From positions 1,818,001 to 1,882,000 of the forward strand of contig CM072336.1 of NCBI GenBank assembly GCA_036874045.1: DNA of 64,000 bases, in the 5' to 3' direction. Below are positions 1 to 11,931 of this stretch, in pieces; position 1 is the first letter of the stretch, and each line of letters starts with the position of its first letter. The notes under the pieces are model-generated. The model was given only the letters and a program-made list of their open reading frames with translations, ran no database searches and was not told where the DNA came from. The DNA is from Cymodocea nodosa. Its lineage: Eukaryota; Streptophyta; Magnoliopsida; Alismatales; Cymodoceaceae. Both the position numbers and the translations under genes were made by a program.

Positions 1-352
1 TAATAGCCTCATCTTCTATTAATCTAGCTAAAAATCGATTTACAAATAATCTATTAAATAGAATAGCTTCTTCCTCTCCTATTAGTTCATAGTTATATTC
101 ATCATCATCTTCTTCTTCCTCTTCTTCCTCTTGGTAAATCCTAGAGGTAGAAGCAATATCCTGCTTAGGTTGGGGAACCCTTTCACTTGGTTCTCTAGGG
201 TCATGCTTAATAACACATAATGTTGCAGTTTCTAGACTTAGATAAAATAAACCTTTATATTTTTCCCTCTCTACAACTAATGCAAGGGCTAATTTGTTTC
301 CTAGTTTGAGGAGCATTTCTTCTCCTACTGGCCTCATTCGTTTATCTTTCTA
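1..352 (-). CDS. Unrecognised acidic ORF, open at the left window edge
   Basis: On the minus strand a reading frame is open from a TAG at 350-352 to base 1, with its first ATG at 337, giving about 112 codons without a stop. It contains a hydrophobic stretch rich in Leu, Ala and Val, then a Pro-rich linker, a Glu/Asp run encoded by the CTTCTTCCT tract near 100-135, and a Leu/Arg/Phe-rich end. Just upstream in another frame (about 352-445) is a further open stretch that could be its continuation broken by a frameshift. The acidic linker and the repeat-rich setting suggest a retroelement gag-like or pararetroviral polyprotein piece, but I do not recognise the family. It could equally be a gene fragment. 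No function is assigned. Confidence 0.3.
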
Positions 353-515
353 ATTTACTCTGAAAGTTCTTTGGGACATGAATTAAATTAGCATTAATCT
401 TACTTTCCAAAGTTGCATTCTTTGTTTTGTACATCTCCTACTCCTCTTCTCTAATCTTGTTTATAATCTAATGAGGTTTCCATTAATTTCTTTGTTTATA
501 ATCTAAGGTACTGTT

Positions 516-1240
516 TGTGATACTTAGAAAGTTAGTTAGAAAAATTTTCATAACATTTTAGGATTTGTGACACACAGAAAAGTTGAAAATAAATTCTCAA
601 TTTTACTACATATAAAAGATTAGAGATTTCAAACTTTTAAACTTCTACTCGTCTAAAAGTTGAGAAAGCAGTATAGGAATTATTTTTGTTTAATTATTTA
701 TTTATTATTTAAAAGTAAATATAATTAAAGCATATATTATTAATATAATTAAAGTATAATATACTAATATAATATATTGTTTTATTTAATTAAAGTATTA
801 TATTATTTTAATTATTACTTTGTATAATATATTATTATTTTAATTAAAATTACTTCGTATATACTTTAATATAATTAAAGTATATTAATATATTGTATTA
901 TTTATTATTATTGATATAAGTAAAGTATATATTGTTAATATTATTTTATTTAATAAATTATTTTAATATTATTTTTATTAGTAATATAAATATTAATTAT
1001 TTTTTAATTTTATTTTATAATATTAAAAGCATAAATATTTATTTTTATTTAATTAATATTATTATTTTATTATATAGTATTATAATATTATTTAATATAT
1101 AATATTAAAATTTTAAAAATTATATAATTTTCTTAGCTTTCTATCGATGGTACAAACACATTCAAATTTTATTTTCTGATTTTTAAATTTTTTGACATTC
1201 TATTTCTTAAATTTTATGACTTTTTTAGTAGTACAAATGG
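516..1240. mobile_element. AT-rich TIR-like non-autonomous element (putative MITE)
   Basis: The left end carries two TTTGTG(A/C)ACA-type motifs, each followed by AGAAAGTT or AGAAAAGTT (near 521 and 571). The right end, read on the other strand, carries two similar motifs, TTTGTACTAC and TTTGTACCATC followed by TAGAAAGCTAAG (near 1235 and 1162). The interior is almost pure A/T with repeated TAATATAATTAAAG-like words and no coding potential. Imperfect terminal inverted repeats around an AT-only core suggest an old MITE. No clear target-site duplication was found, so boundaries are approximate. Confidence 0.35.
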
Positions 1241-1379
1241 GCCTAATTCTTTGTAGATGATCTTTTTCACACTTCATACTCATTAAATCTTCTCTTTTTT
1301 TTACAAAACACAAATTTTATCTTTTAGACTTTAACTTTCTTCAACTCTAAAAGTCAACTTTTTTGCAAAAATAACACAA

Positions 1380-3290
1380 CTTTAATGACTTCATCTTCAA
1401 TAGTGCTGGCATTGACAATTTTGAATAAGAACAACAACACTCTAAGGCTTAAACTATAGAAGTTAGAGCATCAACTTCAAATACTATTGCTAAATCAAGA
1501 AGAAAATTAAATTTATGCTTGAAATTTACAATAAAGATAAAATACCTAGGAGATGATACTATGATGAAGAATGTTTATTATAACATTTGTAATGCAAAGC
1601 TTTAATTAGTACAAGTTATTTATTTAAACATTTAACTAGTTGTTCATTTAAAAATCTTGAAAAAATAAAATGATTTAAATACAAATTAATTTTAACACTA
1701 AATGTAATATAACATAATAACATTATAATCTTAGGAATGTTAGAGAATTACATGCTAAATTTATTGTTGTTCAAAATTTACTTATTAATTTTGATGATAG
1801 TTAACATTTTCAAGGTTATATTTTACAAACTTATTGTCTACAATTTAAAAAAGTTTCTAGAGATACAACTAGACAAAATATTATTGAACTTTATAATAAA
1901 CTTAGAATGGAATTAATTAATATGATATGTTCTATTAACACATCTATAATATGTATATCTGATATTTGAGAGGGTAGAACTAAAATAGGATATATTACTG
2001 TTATTGCATATTTTATTGATAATAATTGGGTTTTACAAAAAATATTAATAGAATTTAGAAGAATAAATCATCTACGTAATATTTAAAATATTTTTTCAAC
2101 TATTATGGAAATTTTTGAATTTTATAGAATTAAAGAAAAAATATGTAGTATTACCTTTTATAATCATCTAGTAATAATGCAACTATTCTTATGTTTAAAA
2201 ATAAATTAACTCCACCAAATAGTTTATATTTATTTCACTAAAGATGTATATGTCATAATTAATCTTATAGTTCAAGTAGATGTTGAATAATTAAAACATT
2301 TTGTAGAAAATATTAAAATTACGTTAACTTACATTTTAACTAGTGGTAGACGATAGCAAAAATTTAATCATGTATGTGATTCATTTAATTTATTACATAA
2401 AACATTTATAATAGATGACTGTGGGTGGAATTCATTATATTTAATGTTAAATAATTATTTACCTTATAAAGAAACTATAAAAACTTATTATAACGGTAAA
2501 ATAGATGATAATACAATATCATTAGATGAAAATGATTTTACAATAGTTAATTAGTTTATTAAATTTTTAAAATCGTCTTATAACGTAACAAAACATTTAT
2601 CAAGAATATGTTATTCTACATCTATTTATGCAATTCACCATTTATGTAATATTGTAAGAGTTTTTAATAATTATGGTAATTATTCATTTTTTACACCTAT
2701 AAATTTAAAAATGAAAGAATTTTTTTTAAAATATTAGAATAAGATACTTCTCTTATATACATTAAGTGCTTGTTTAGATACTAAGATTAAAATAAAAGTT
2801 GTTAAAAAATATATAATTGCAACACAAAATTGTTTAAACGTAGAACTTAATGTAATAATTGAAAATATAGAAGGTTTAAATAATATATTTGATTTATATG
2901 TTACAAAACATGGATCACAACAAATACAAAGTACAACCTATTTATTATAACTTTTGTAATCATCATCAATTGATTTTAGTTTATTTGTTAATGATTATAG
3001 TGATTTTAGCATAACAAACAGGTCAGAATTAATTAATTTTAATAATACTAATCATAGTTATTTAATAAGAAATAATCCTAATTTTCTAGATTTTGATATA
3101 ATAAATTGATGAAAAATACATAGTTTCTATTTTATCATTAATGGCTAAAGATTTACTAATAATTCTATAGCATGTGAATAAACATTTAGTATTATTAGTA
3201 ATATATTAAACTATAGAAAAATAAAATTAAAAGATAATATTTTTGAAGTATTAATGTACGTTAAAAACTAATAATTTATTTGTATTTGTG
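1380..3290 (+). pseudogene. Decayed hAT-superfamily transposase
   Basis: Translated in shifting frames, this AT-rich stretch keeps the order of a plant hAT transposase. A degenerate BED zinc finger lies near 1575-1680 (CNICNAK, later FKHLTSC). A core segment follows near 1950-2100 (SDIWEG-like, then GYITVIA and FIDNNW). The RNase-H-like end is near 2700-2800 (MKEFFLKY, then LYTLSACLDTK). The hAT C-terminal dimerisation motif is near 3100-3270 (WKIHSF, CE-TFSIISN, LNYRKIKLKDNIFE). Many stops and frameshifts interrupt it, so it cannot be functional. A G/C-rich subterminal segment at 3850-3940 that ends in ATTGACACCTC resembles hAT ends and may be the element's 3' end. Confidence 0.7.
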
Positions 3291-4186
3291 GATAGCAACA
3301 TTAAGATAACTTCATTCATGAATTTGTAAATTTAAATATTTAAATATAATTATGTATATTAAATGTAAAAATATTTGATGTAATTACAAAAATAACGTAT
3401 TTTTAATTTCAATTTAAAAATAAAATAATTATTTTAATTTTATGACTTATGTTTGAATGTGTCAATAGATGATGAATAAGTTAATAATGTCTTGATCTTA
3501 ACGTTAATGTGTTCATATATTTATAAAATAAAATATTTTATAAATTTGAACGTTGCAATTTGCAAACTTCGAACGTTTCAAAATTTAAATGATGAATAAC
3601 GGTGTATTTTTTAAATATAAAATTGTAAATAATAATAATAATATATTTAATATAAAACAAATCGATATGATCGAAACGAAAACTTCGATTTAGATCGAAG
3701 TTTAAAAAAATAAAAATAAAATAAAAAACTTCGATCCAAGTTCAAGTTTAAAAAAATATAAATAAAAAAATTTAAAAGCGGTTGGATCGAAGTTTATATA
3801 TTATTAATATTATATATATATTATTTTAAAAAATATATATATAAAAAACAGGGCCCGCGGACCGACCCAGACCTGACCGGTAGCCCGAACGGACTTATGC
3901 TTTTTGGGCCGGCCTGGCCTGAATCATTGACACCTCATATTCTCTATTATATACTTATTCTTTTGAAAATACTAGATCATTTTGAAGATGAAGATCTTGT
4001 AGTAATCTTGCTATGTGTATGATATAATATTACGAAAGAATCAAAAATACAGTAGATTAGCAGGTAATGGGTTACTTATTTGTGATTGGAAATTTTCTAA
4101 AGACTTAAAATTAAAAATTTACTGTAAAAAAAACACCGCTCGCTGTCCAGTTAGTGCCGATAAACGCGTCGAACACTTTCTGAACC
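3291..4186. other. AT-rich flank and 5' region of the EMB2745-like gene
   Basis: Low-complexity A/T DNA runs to about 3845, including two related CTTCGAT(C/T)-AAGTT words near 3680-3790. A short GC-rich block with GGGCC/GGCC words follows (3850-3925), then about 260 bases directly upstream of the PPR start. No gene or convincing TATA box is seen. Confidence 0.4.
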
Positions 4187-6454
4187 ATGCGCCGGCGTCC
4201 GCCCGCCGGAAGCCGCCTCGACCACCGCGAGGTGGCAGACAGAGCACTCGACTTCCTCAAGTGCAACTCCCCGCTAGACTCCCTCTCCTCACACTTTACC
4301 CCCGACGCCGCCTCCGAGACGCTCCTTAGGACACGGTCCCAACGAGCTCTAACCCTGAAGTTCCTACGCTGGGCGCGGCCATTTCCCTTCTTCTCCTCTT
4401 CCCTCCACCCTCAATGCCTCGCCCTCCACCTCCTCTCCCGCTTCCGCCTCTTCCACCCTGCTCTCGACCTCGCTCGACGCCTCATTGCCTCCCACGAGCG
4501 CGTTCAAGGCTCCAATTTCCCCATATTCCATTGCCTCAAGTCGACGTATGAACTATGCAAACGTAGCAAGAACGGCGGTGGTGATCACCACCCTCCCGTG
4601 TTCGATCTCCTCATCAAGTCCTATTGCACCCTCGACATGATTCCGGAGGCGCGGAGTGCTCTTGATTTGGTGAAATCTGCTGGGTTCGCTCCTGGGGTGT
4701 TGGCCTATAATTCCATCATGGATGCAATGTTCAAGTGTAAGGTGTGTGCCTCGGACGTCCAGAAAATGTTTGATGATATGGCGCTGACAAAGGTTACGCC
4801 AAACGTTTATTCTTATAACATTTTGATTCGTGGGTTTTGTTCCTATGGAGATTTAGATAGGGGGTTGCTGTTTTTTGGGGATATGGAAAGGGCCGAGTGT
4901 CCTCCGAATGTGGTGACCTTTAATACTTTGATTGATGCTTACTGTAAGTCGTGGAGAACCAGTGAAGCCTTCGGGTTGTTCAGGATGATGGCTAGGAAGC
5001 ACTTGCAGCCTAACTTAATTACTTACAATGCGGTTATCAATGGGTTGTGTCGGGAAGGGAGGATTAAGGAGGTAGGGAAAATTGTTGAGCAGATGATCAA
5101 TGCAGGATTGGCTCCTGACAGGATTACATATAACACACTTGTCAATGGGTACTGCAACGAAGGGGATGTTCACCAAGCGCTTCTCTTGCATGCCGAGATG
5201 ATACGAAAAGGGTTGGCGCCAAATGTGATCACATACACCTCTTTGATAAGAACAATGTGTAGGGTTGGTAACCTCCGTAGGGCAATGGAGTTTGTCAAAC
5301 AGATGAAGGAAAGAGGGCTTCAGGTTAATGAAGTAACTTATACAACTCTAGTTGATGGTTTCTCCAAGAAGGGATACTTGGAAGATGCTCATTCAATCAT
5401 GAAAGAGATGATGGAAAATGGATTTTCACCTTCAATTGTGACTTATAACGCACTTGTCAATGGTTACTGTGTTTTGGGAAGATTGGATGAAGCTTGTCGC
5501 ATAGTTAAAGTTATGGAGCAAAGGGGGGTGGCACCTGACGTGGTCACCTATGGTACATTGCTGACAGGCCACTTTAGGCATGGGGATATGGATAAAGCTT
5601 TTAAGCTGCACCAGGAGATGGTTGGTAAGGATATCTTTCCAGATGCTATTACTTATTCTACACTCATAAGAGGTTTATGTGAGGAAAGGAGGCTATCTGC
5701 AGCCCATCTCCTTTTTGAGAAAATGCCAAGTTTTGGTTTTGTTCCTGATAGGCAGACTTATACTACACTTATTGATGGCTACTGCAAGGAAGGTGATGTA
5801 AAAAAAGCTCTTATTCTTCACGATCAGATGCTGAAGAATGGAATCCTTCCTGACATTGTTACTTATAGTGTCATTATAAATGGCATGAACAAGAAAAAAA
5901 GGACCCAGGAAGCAAAAAAGTTGCTTTTTAAATGGTTTGATGGTGAAGTTGTTCCTGACGATAATTTGTATGATGTCGTGATGAGTTGTTCTAACAAGGC
6001 AGAAGATAAGAGCATTTTATCTCTTATGAAGGGTTTTTGCATGAAAGGATTGGTTGAAGAGGCAAACAAAGTCTTTGAATCAATGCAAAAGAGGAATGGA
6101 ATGCTTGATGAAGTTGCATATAACGTGATTATCCATGGAAATTGTAGGGGTGGAAATGTAAGAAGAGCATTTGTTCTATACAAAGAAATGCTACAGGGTG
6201 GTTTGTTTCCTAATGCAAGCAGCCTAGTATCCCTGATCAGGGGACTCTCCCATGAAAATATGAATGAGGAATTGAACAGTGTTATCCAAGGGATTTTGAG
6301 AACTTGCATGGTAATGGATGCTGAGACATCAAAAGTTCTCATTGATGTGAATCATAAACAAGGCAATATTGGAGAAGTAATTAATATCCTCAATGAATTG
6401 GCTAGGGATGGACTTCTTCCAAATGGTGGGCCAGTTTCCATCTCTAATCATTAG
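4187..6454 (+). CDS. EMB2745: P-type pentatricopeptide repeat protein, EMB2745-like
   Basis: Intronless 755-residue protein. Residues 1-190 are a family-specific N-terminus containing the motif NFTPEAAS-like SHFTPDAASETLL and LTLKFLRWA. About fourteen tandem 35-residue PPR motifs of the pure P type follow, with the usual TYN-LI-GYC and (A/D)EA cores. There is no E or DYW tail, so RNA binding rather than C-to-U editing is expected. From memory of the family, the order of motifs, the insertion around NKAEDKSILSLMKGFCMKG and the ending ARDGLLPNG match Arabidopsis EMB2745 (At5g39710), an embryo-essential organellar PPR protein. The function is inferred from that match. The first ATG starts the family-like N-terminus; a targeting peptide is not obvious to the eye. 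The frame is intact and the gene is probably functional. Confidence 0.93.
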   Translation: MRRRPPAGSRLDHREVADRALDFLKCNSPLDSLSSHFTPDAASETLLRTRSQRALTLKFLRWARPFPFFSSSLHPQCLALHLLSRFRLFHPALDLARRLIASHERVQGSNFPIFHCLKSTYELCKRSKNGGGDHHPPVFDLLIKSYCTLDMIPEARSALDLVKSAGFAPGVLAYNSIMDAMFKCKVCASDVQKMFDDMALTKVTPNVYSYNILIRGFCSYGDLDRGLLFFGDMERAECPPNVVTFNTLIDAYCKSWRTSEAFGLFRMMARKHLQPNLITYNAVINGLCREGRIKEVGKIVEQMINAGLAPDRITYNTLVNGYCNEGDVHQALLLHAEMIRKGLAPNVITYTSLIRTMCRVGNLRRAMEFVKQMKERGLQVNEVTYTTLVDGFSKKGYLEDAHSIMKEMMENGFSPSIVTYNALVNGYCVLGRLDEACRIVKVMEQRGVAPDVVTYGTLLTGHFRHGDMDKAFKLHQEMVGKDIFPDAITYSTLIRGLCEERRLSAAHLLFEKMPSFGFVPDRQTYTTLIDGYCKEGDVKKALILHDQMLKNGILPDIVTYSVIINGMNKKKRTQEAKKLLFKWFDGEVVPDDNLYDVVMSCSNKAEDKSILSLMKGFCMKGLVEEANKVFESMQKRNGMLDEVAYNVIIHGNCRGGNVRRAFVLYKEMLQGGLFPNASSLVSLIRGLSHENMNEELNSVIQGILRTCMVMDAETSKVLIDVNHKQGNIGEVINILNELARDGLLPNGGPVSISNH

Positions 6455-8707
6455 ATCACAAAATGTTTCATGTTGTGCAGCTTTTTTTCACCTTATTGTT
6501 TGTTTTGTCATATCTATTAAGTCAGCCATTGTTCCAATATTTTCTCATGAGGCAATATCTCTTGGGGGTTTTTGATGTGTTAATGGAACTTAACTATCTT
6601 TCGACAACACTGAAGCTCTTTCAATGTTCTGTGGTACAGCATGTTATTTATCAGGTGGTAGTGACATCCATACTTTGAAATTAGATTGAAAGAGAGTATT
6701 ATCATGCAGAATATTGTTATTGCTGAAGGCTAAAGCACTGTCAGTAGTCTGAGATGTTGCATGGTATTTCTCAGGTCTTATTAAAATTTATCTTTAGCTG
6801 CGTGGTTCTAAGATATATTCTTCTGACCACATGATCATAGCTTCCCACCTCCCCATATATACATGTCATTGGATATCATCTTTCAATTGAAGATGCCCGA
6901 GAGATGTTATTGCCTTTTGGATGTGACATCCTTATATGTGGGACAGAGAAAACTAGTGAACTCAGGTAATTTATCTGCTGCCAATATGATGTCATCTAAA
7001 ATATGTTTCTGATGAGGTCTTGCATTCTTTTGCGATAGATTATATAGTTTGCATCAGATGTTAAGACTTTCTGCAGAAGTTTGTTACCTCTCATTATGTA
7101 TATCGTGCACATAATCGAAATTAGAAGTGTGGAAGGCTGGTAGAAGATTAGGATTCATGATTTTTATGTATGATAAGGGGAGTGTGCCTAAATGAAGCTT
7201 GTTTTGCTAGTCAGATGGATTATACATCTTTTTACCAATGCACTTTTGACTGATATAAAGAATGGAAAGTAACTTGACTATACTCTGGCTGATATGCTGT
7301 TACAGGCACTACAAAAAAATTAGACACTGCAATTAAGATGGATATGAAAAATTATTCACGGCCTAGCTAAAACAGACAGTGGACTTCCAACCAGTGGGCT
7401 TTTCAATCAATCCATTTGCTGAAGAAGCTGATTGCCCCTTGAAATTTCAGTTCACCGAGCAGATCAAAGCATTGTGGCTATTTCATCCTTTTCTATAAGC
7501 TGAGAAATAGATCAGGTTTGAGGAACAAATGTCTTATTTGTATTCAATATTATCCATCAATATAAAGAATATATGCCTAATGGATTGCCAAATGTAGATG
7601 TTAATCTGCATATATCATATGCATGTGTTCAAAATAAGTCTTTTTTGCTGTAATTTTTTATCTAGCATCAATTTGTCATAAATTTGCGTTTGTATACTAA
7701 TTGGAAAATTATGTATGCTATCAGATTTGGATGGCAATGGCTTCTTTGTCAACAATTGATGCCCTTTAAGATTCTTATTCTAGAATATGAAAGAAATATC
7801 TACTTGGTTGACCCATGATCCACATGCATATTCCCGTCCATCGTAGATGACAATGGAAGGAGACACATGAAAAAACTCCACATTAATTCACATCCATTGA
7901 GCGACAAAAAACAGGACAAGAAATAAAAATGTGTGTAGAAAAGAAAAGGAAAAAGTATACAATTACTTTTTTTCTTTCGTAATATATTTTTTGATTTAGT
8001 AATTTTGTTAAGTCGTATGTGCAATAAAAATATTACTTATATTTGAAAGGAAGATATAATAGGAAAAAGAATTTTCCATCTGGGTCTTGATTTGGTTGTA
8101 GCATGAAGCTCTCCAGACAAGTGGTTTGCACTTTTGACACTCTTGTCGAGAAGTGCTTCATATGGGACAAGGTCATCCAAATCAACGACTAGGTGGAATA
8201 ATTCATATTTTGTTGGCGTTCTTGATTTTTTGTTTAAGCCATCCTGAAACAAGGTACTGCTATTAATAACTACGCAGGTATGAAATAATTGGAGTTAGCT
8301 CTCAAACAATTGATTTTGCAAAAAAAATATTAACAAGTACAATTCAAATCAAGTTAAAAATTTAATATATAGTAAACAAAAGTTTCTGCGGGAAGAAACT
8401 AGCTGAATAAGACAAGAATTCTTTAAGCCATACTGAAACAAGGAATAATTCACAAAAATTTCTGCATTCGTCACATGGAAGAAGACCCACACAGAGCTAG
8501 TTCTTTCCATTTCACTTCTTCATTGGTGAAGGGAAATATGGCTTCGCTTTCTCTCTTCTTCATCAAACTTCAATCCTCATCCTTCAAAAACCTTGTTTTT
8601 CTGTTCATCCCTACAAATACCCAAATGTAATACAGACACATGCATACACTCATAGAGGACAAAAAGAGAGAGAGAGAAGAGAAGTTGGAAAGAGTTCAAC
8701 AAGAACA
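6455..8707. other. Intergenic, no gene recognised
   Basis: The first ~300 bases after the PPR stop are probably its 3' UTR. The rest is AT-biased DNA with only short unconserved ORFs on both strands. No repeat family was recognised. Confidence 0.5.
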
Positions 8708-8719
8708 AACATATAGAAT

Positions 8720-9168
8720 TTTTTTTTTTTTTATCTTTTAAGAATATTTATGGAGGTGATAACATGTGAGTCTCAATAAACACTCAAAGTTATACACCAG
8801 GAGTATCTAAGGAGGCGAAAGCTTATAAGAGGCATTGCTAGGTCCCAACATGGTAGATTTCTCCGAGTATCACGTACTTTGTCTTGCAAAAATTCTTAAC
8901 TAGTTAGAGGCATCCTAAGTGGGCTCATCCATCAACTTGGTTGAGATTATTGACTGAGACAAGACCCGCAATGTTGACATATGAATTGAGTGAGTGGTGT
9001 ACACACCTACAACTTGTCAACACTTGAGTAGAGTCAATACTACTGTCTATAAGCACTACACGAGAACTTCTCAGATGGTCATCTATCTTAGTTCTGCTCT
9101 CGTCTAAACACAGTTAACTCTAAAGTTTTTACAGGAGTGGGTGCTTGATAGTAGGTGTAAATACACAT
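8720..9168 (-). mobile_element. 5S rRNA-derived SINE (SINE3-like), older copy
   Basis: Read on the minus strand, the element begins at 9166 with GTGTATTTACACC and continues for ~120 bases colinear with plant 5S rRNA (GAGTTAACTGTGTTTAGACG, then GATGACCATCTGAGAAGTT). A ~280-base body shared with the copy at 54918-55334 follows, and a run of A (T on the + strand, 8719-8732) ends it. The flanks carry a 12-base direct repeat with one mismatch: AACATATAGAAT at 8708-8719 and AACATACAGAAT at 9169-9180. Compared with the other copy it has an extra ~100-base segment in the middle and only about one of the three 65-base tail units. The divergence from 5S and the mutated promoter boxes mark it as old. 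Confidence 0.65.
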
Positions 9169-9261
9169 AACATACAGAATATAAAGGATGTGATGATGGT
9201 GAATGCAAAATATAATAAGAATAACCTGGAGGTGACCCCCACCCCACGGTGGCTCATTGGG

Positions 9262-9804
9262 ACAAGGGGCTGCCACAGCACCGTTCCTCAGGAAGGTTTT
9301 TGATATGGTTGAGGATCTATCAACAGATAACATTGTTTTCCTGGAGCACCACTAGCAATAGCTTTGTTGTGTGAGATCTGCACAAGTTTTCTGAGACTTC
9401 TTCCAAAATACTTCAAACACAAGAACTTCACCAGCTTCATTTGTCAACTCAACACCTACCTAGTCTAGTCACCTCTTGTATGTATGTAGGTAGGAAGGTA
9501 GGTATAAACACACACACACACACATATTTAATACTTTTTCTTCTTCTTCAACTTAATACTTTAATTTCTTCTATAATGAAGATTATTGTAGGGTTTGAAA
9601 AACATTGATGCTGACAGGTGGGAATTCACGAACAAGTACTCCTTAAGAGGTCACAAGCGTCTGTTGAAGGTTGGGCAGCTGAAGAGAGACCAGAGCATTG
9701 CTTCAACGGAGATCTTCACTCTAAAGCAGCAGTTGGCATGCAAGGAAGGAGAGGTTGCAGGTTACCGAAAGACAATTACACTACATGATGAGCTTTTTAG
9801 CTAA
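9262..9804 (+). pseudogene. Heat shock transcription factor fragment (broken)
   Basis: The first part (9262-9459), translated in three shifting frames, gives APFLRKVFDMVEDLSTDNI, WSTTSNSFVV, then LLPKYFKHKNFTSF and CQLNTY, which is the N-terminal half of an HSF DNA-binding domain. After a 130-base gap that ends in a polypyrimidine-poor ATTGTAG, the second part (9592-9804) gives KNIDADRWEF and SLRGHKRLLK, followed by a short coiled-coil-like remnant of the oligomerisation region. The break between the parts sits where plant HSF genes carry their conserved intron, so this derives from a genomic copy, not a retrocopy. At least three frameshifts, TGA in place of the Trp codon after FVV, loss of the splice donor, and absence of everything after the first heptad region show that it is dead. 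A CA microsatellite lies in the intron (9508-9524). Confidence 0.75.
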
Positions 9805-11931
9805 GATAACTCCACCCAACCTACCTCATTAGATTCCAATTTGAGAATTCTCTAGCCTCAACTGAACATTTTTATTTTTTATTTTTTGAAACAAGATAAC
9901 CATGCAAACGGCTACCATCTTATTATGTATGTCTACTTGCACTACTGGAAAAAGGTGGTATTGTTATTTGACACGTTAATGTTGGTGAACAGGCTTTTTT
10001 TTTTGAAATTCATGGATAACTTGATAATATTTCATTCAAGTATATGTTTGAATCAATCATTCTTATGTGTTACATAGAAAATGTTTCAAAATCTCAACAT
10101 TAATGAACAGCTCTAAAGCAATTGGATTCTTAATATAAAGACAGTAGTCGTAGTGAACTTCAAATAGTGCCAGTAACCTTGATTTGCTTATCATGTTTTA
10201 TGGATTTAAATGCTACTTTGAATAAAGTTTGCAAGAAATATGCTTAAATACGTTGGAAAAGTAACGATGATAATTAAGTTACTTGCTTCATAGAATAAAA
10301 ATAATTGCATTGTAAAATATAATAATAATTTATTTTATGTGTTGTTTGATAAGATAATTATGAAATTACTTACATATGTATAATATTTAACATAAATGTA
10401 CCATTTATTTATTTATTGTACTTTCCTTTATATATTATGTGTTTTGAAAAAGCACAATAAGAGAACAGAAAACCTATGCAAAAGTCATGTATCAATATGG
10501 TTAAGAAATCTTTCACCATCTCTTTGATCACAAGTTCAAATTCTTTGGAAACTAAGGTTCAAAATCTATAAGGTAGAAATTAACACAAGATTGTATATCT
10601 GGATGGTGAAAAAATCTCTTATCGTCGCTTTGACGTCTTTGGAAATTTCTTGAAAAGGACTTAAGACAATCACTTGAAACTGATGCATAAATTTGGGAAA
10701 AGATACGCCAGTATTGCAAATGAATATAGATCATCCGTAGATCTAAATCCATATTTAGACAGATATAGAACACATGCGGATATGTTTTATAAATTTTAGC
10801 AGATACACGTATGTATATTTGCATAGACATACACATTAAATTTATAAATAAACACCTTAAGTATTAGGTCATAAAACTCTACTACTTAATTATATATACA
10901 TATTAATTTTAGGGTAATCTTAAGTCATGTAACTTATAAATTTTAGTATAACGCTGGTTCATATTGTATTATTTTTAATGTAATATTAATTAATATTTGT
11001 ATCTAATATATTCAAAATCTATAATTCAATATTATGCTATCATAGTTAGATACAATGGGAATTGACTACAAAAATCTGACGAAGAACTAATGGATGTCAT
11101 GGTTATACTGATAAGTTAAAAAATTTATAAATCTTAGCATATACACGTAGTTGATCTTACTCAAACTAAATTACTACAAAATTTGAAAAGTTATAATTTT
11201 TATATTACCGTTTTATAATATTCAAATATTGTATCTAAGATCATTTGTATTTTAATTTTTAATTTATATTTGTACCGACAAAAACCATGCCCATTTCATG
11301 TAATACCTTATTTGTAATTGTATACAATAGAAATTTGTATCCTTTTCATCTAATATCCTAACCACATTTGGACTTTGAATTTATAGTCCCAAATATAAAT
11401 ATATTTTTCAACTTTTATATTTTGAGTATTTGTTTATCTAGAGGATTTATGACCAAAGCCCTTATTCTCTTAATGGTTAATGTCAGGGACTTTGAGTTTT
11501 TATGATTATAAGCATTAAAATATTTTTACTTTTTTTTTGTTATAAGCTTTGGAATCTGATTATAACAAATTAAGTTTTTAAATATCAGTCACGTCATTCA
11601 ACTAATTAAATACACTATGAATGGTAACATTATTTTTATAAAATTTTAATTTAACTATCAAATATCGCAAATTTGTAATAATATAATATTTTAGATTACA
11701 TCGACCGAAGCGCGCGCAAGTATAATACTTGTGCTGTCATACTTCATCCGTCCCTCGAACCCAAACCAACGAACAAGCTCTGGGATGTATGTTCTCTCGT
11801 AGTCCGCCGGCAGCGAGAAACAATGGGATGCCATCTCGCCGGCAACAGCCATGCCTTCCTCGCCACATCGCCAGGCTATCCCTTCTACCCCGTAAGCATC
11901 TGGTCGGTTTCCCTGCTCCATCCCGACCATC
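9805..11931. other. Intergenic, no gene recognised
   Basis: AT-rich DNA with poly-A/T tracts and only short ORFs. From about 11700 the sequence becomes GC-rich and is taken as the 5' region of the next PPR gene. ATGs in other frames at 11729 and 11823 could act as upstream ORFs in its leader if transcription starts that far upstream. Confidence 0.4.

Noticed and set aside
5863-6342. 159-codon minus-strand ORF inside the EMB2745-like gene
   Set aside because: Antisense shadow of PPR repeats; no independent protein features.
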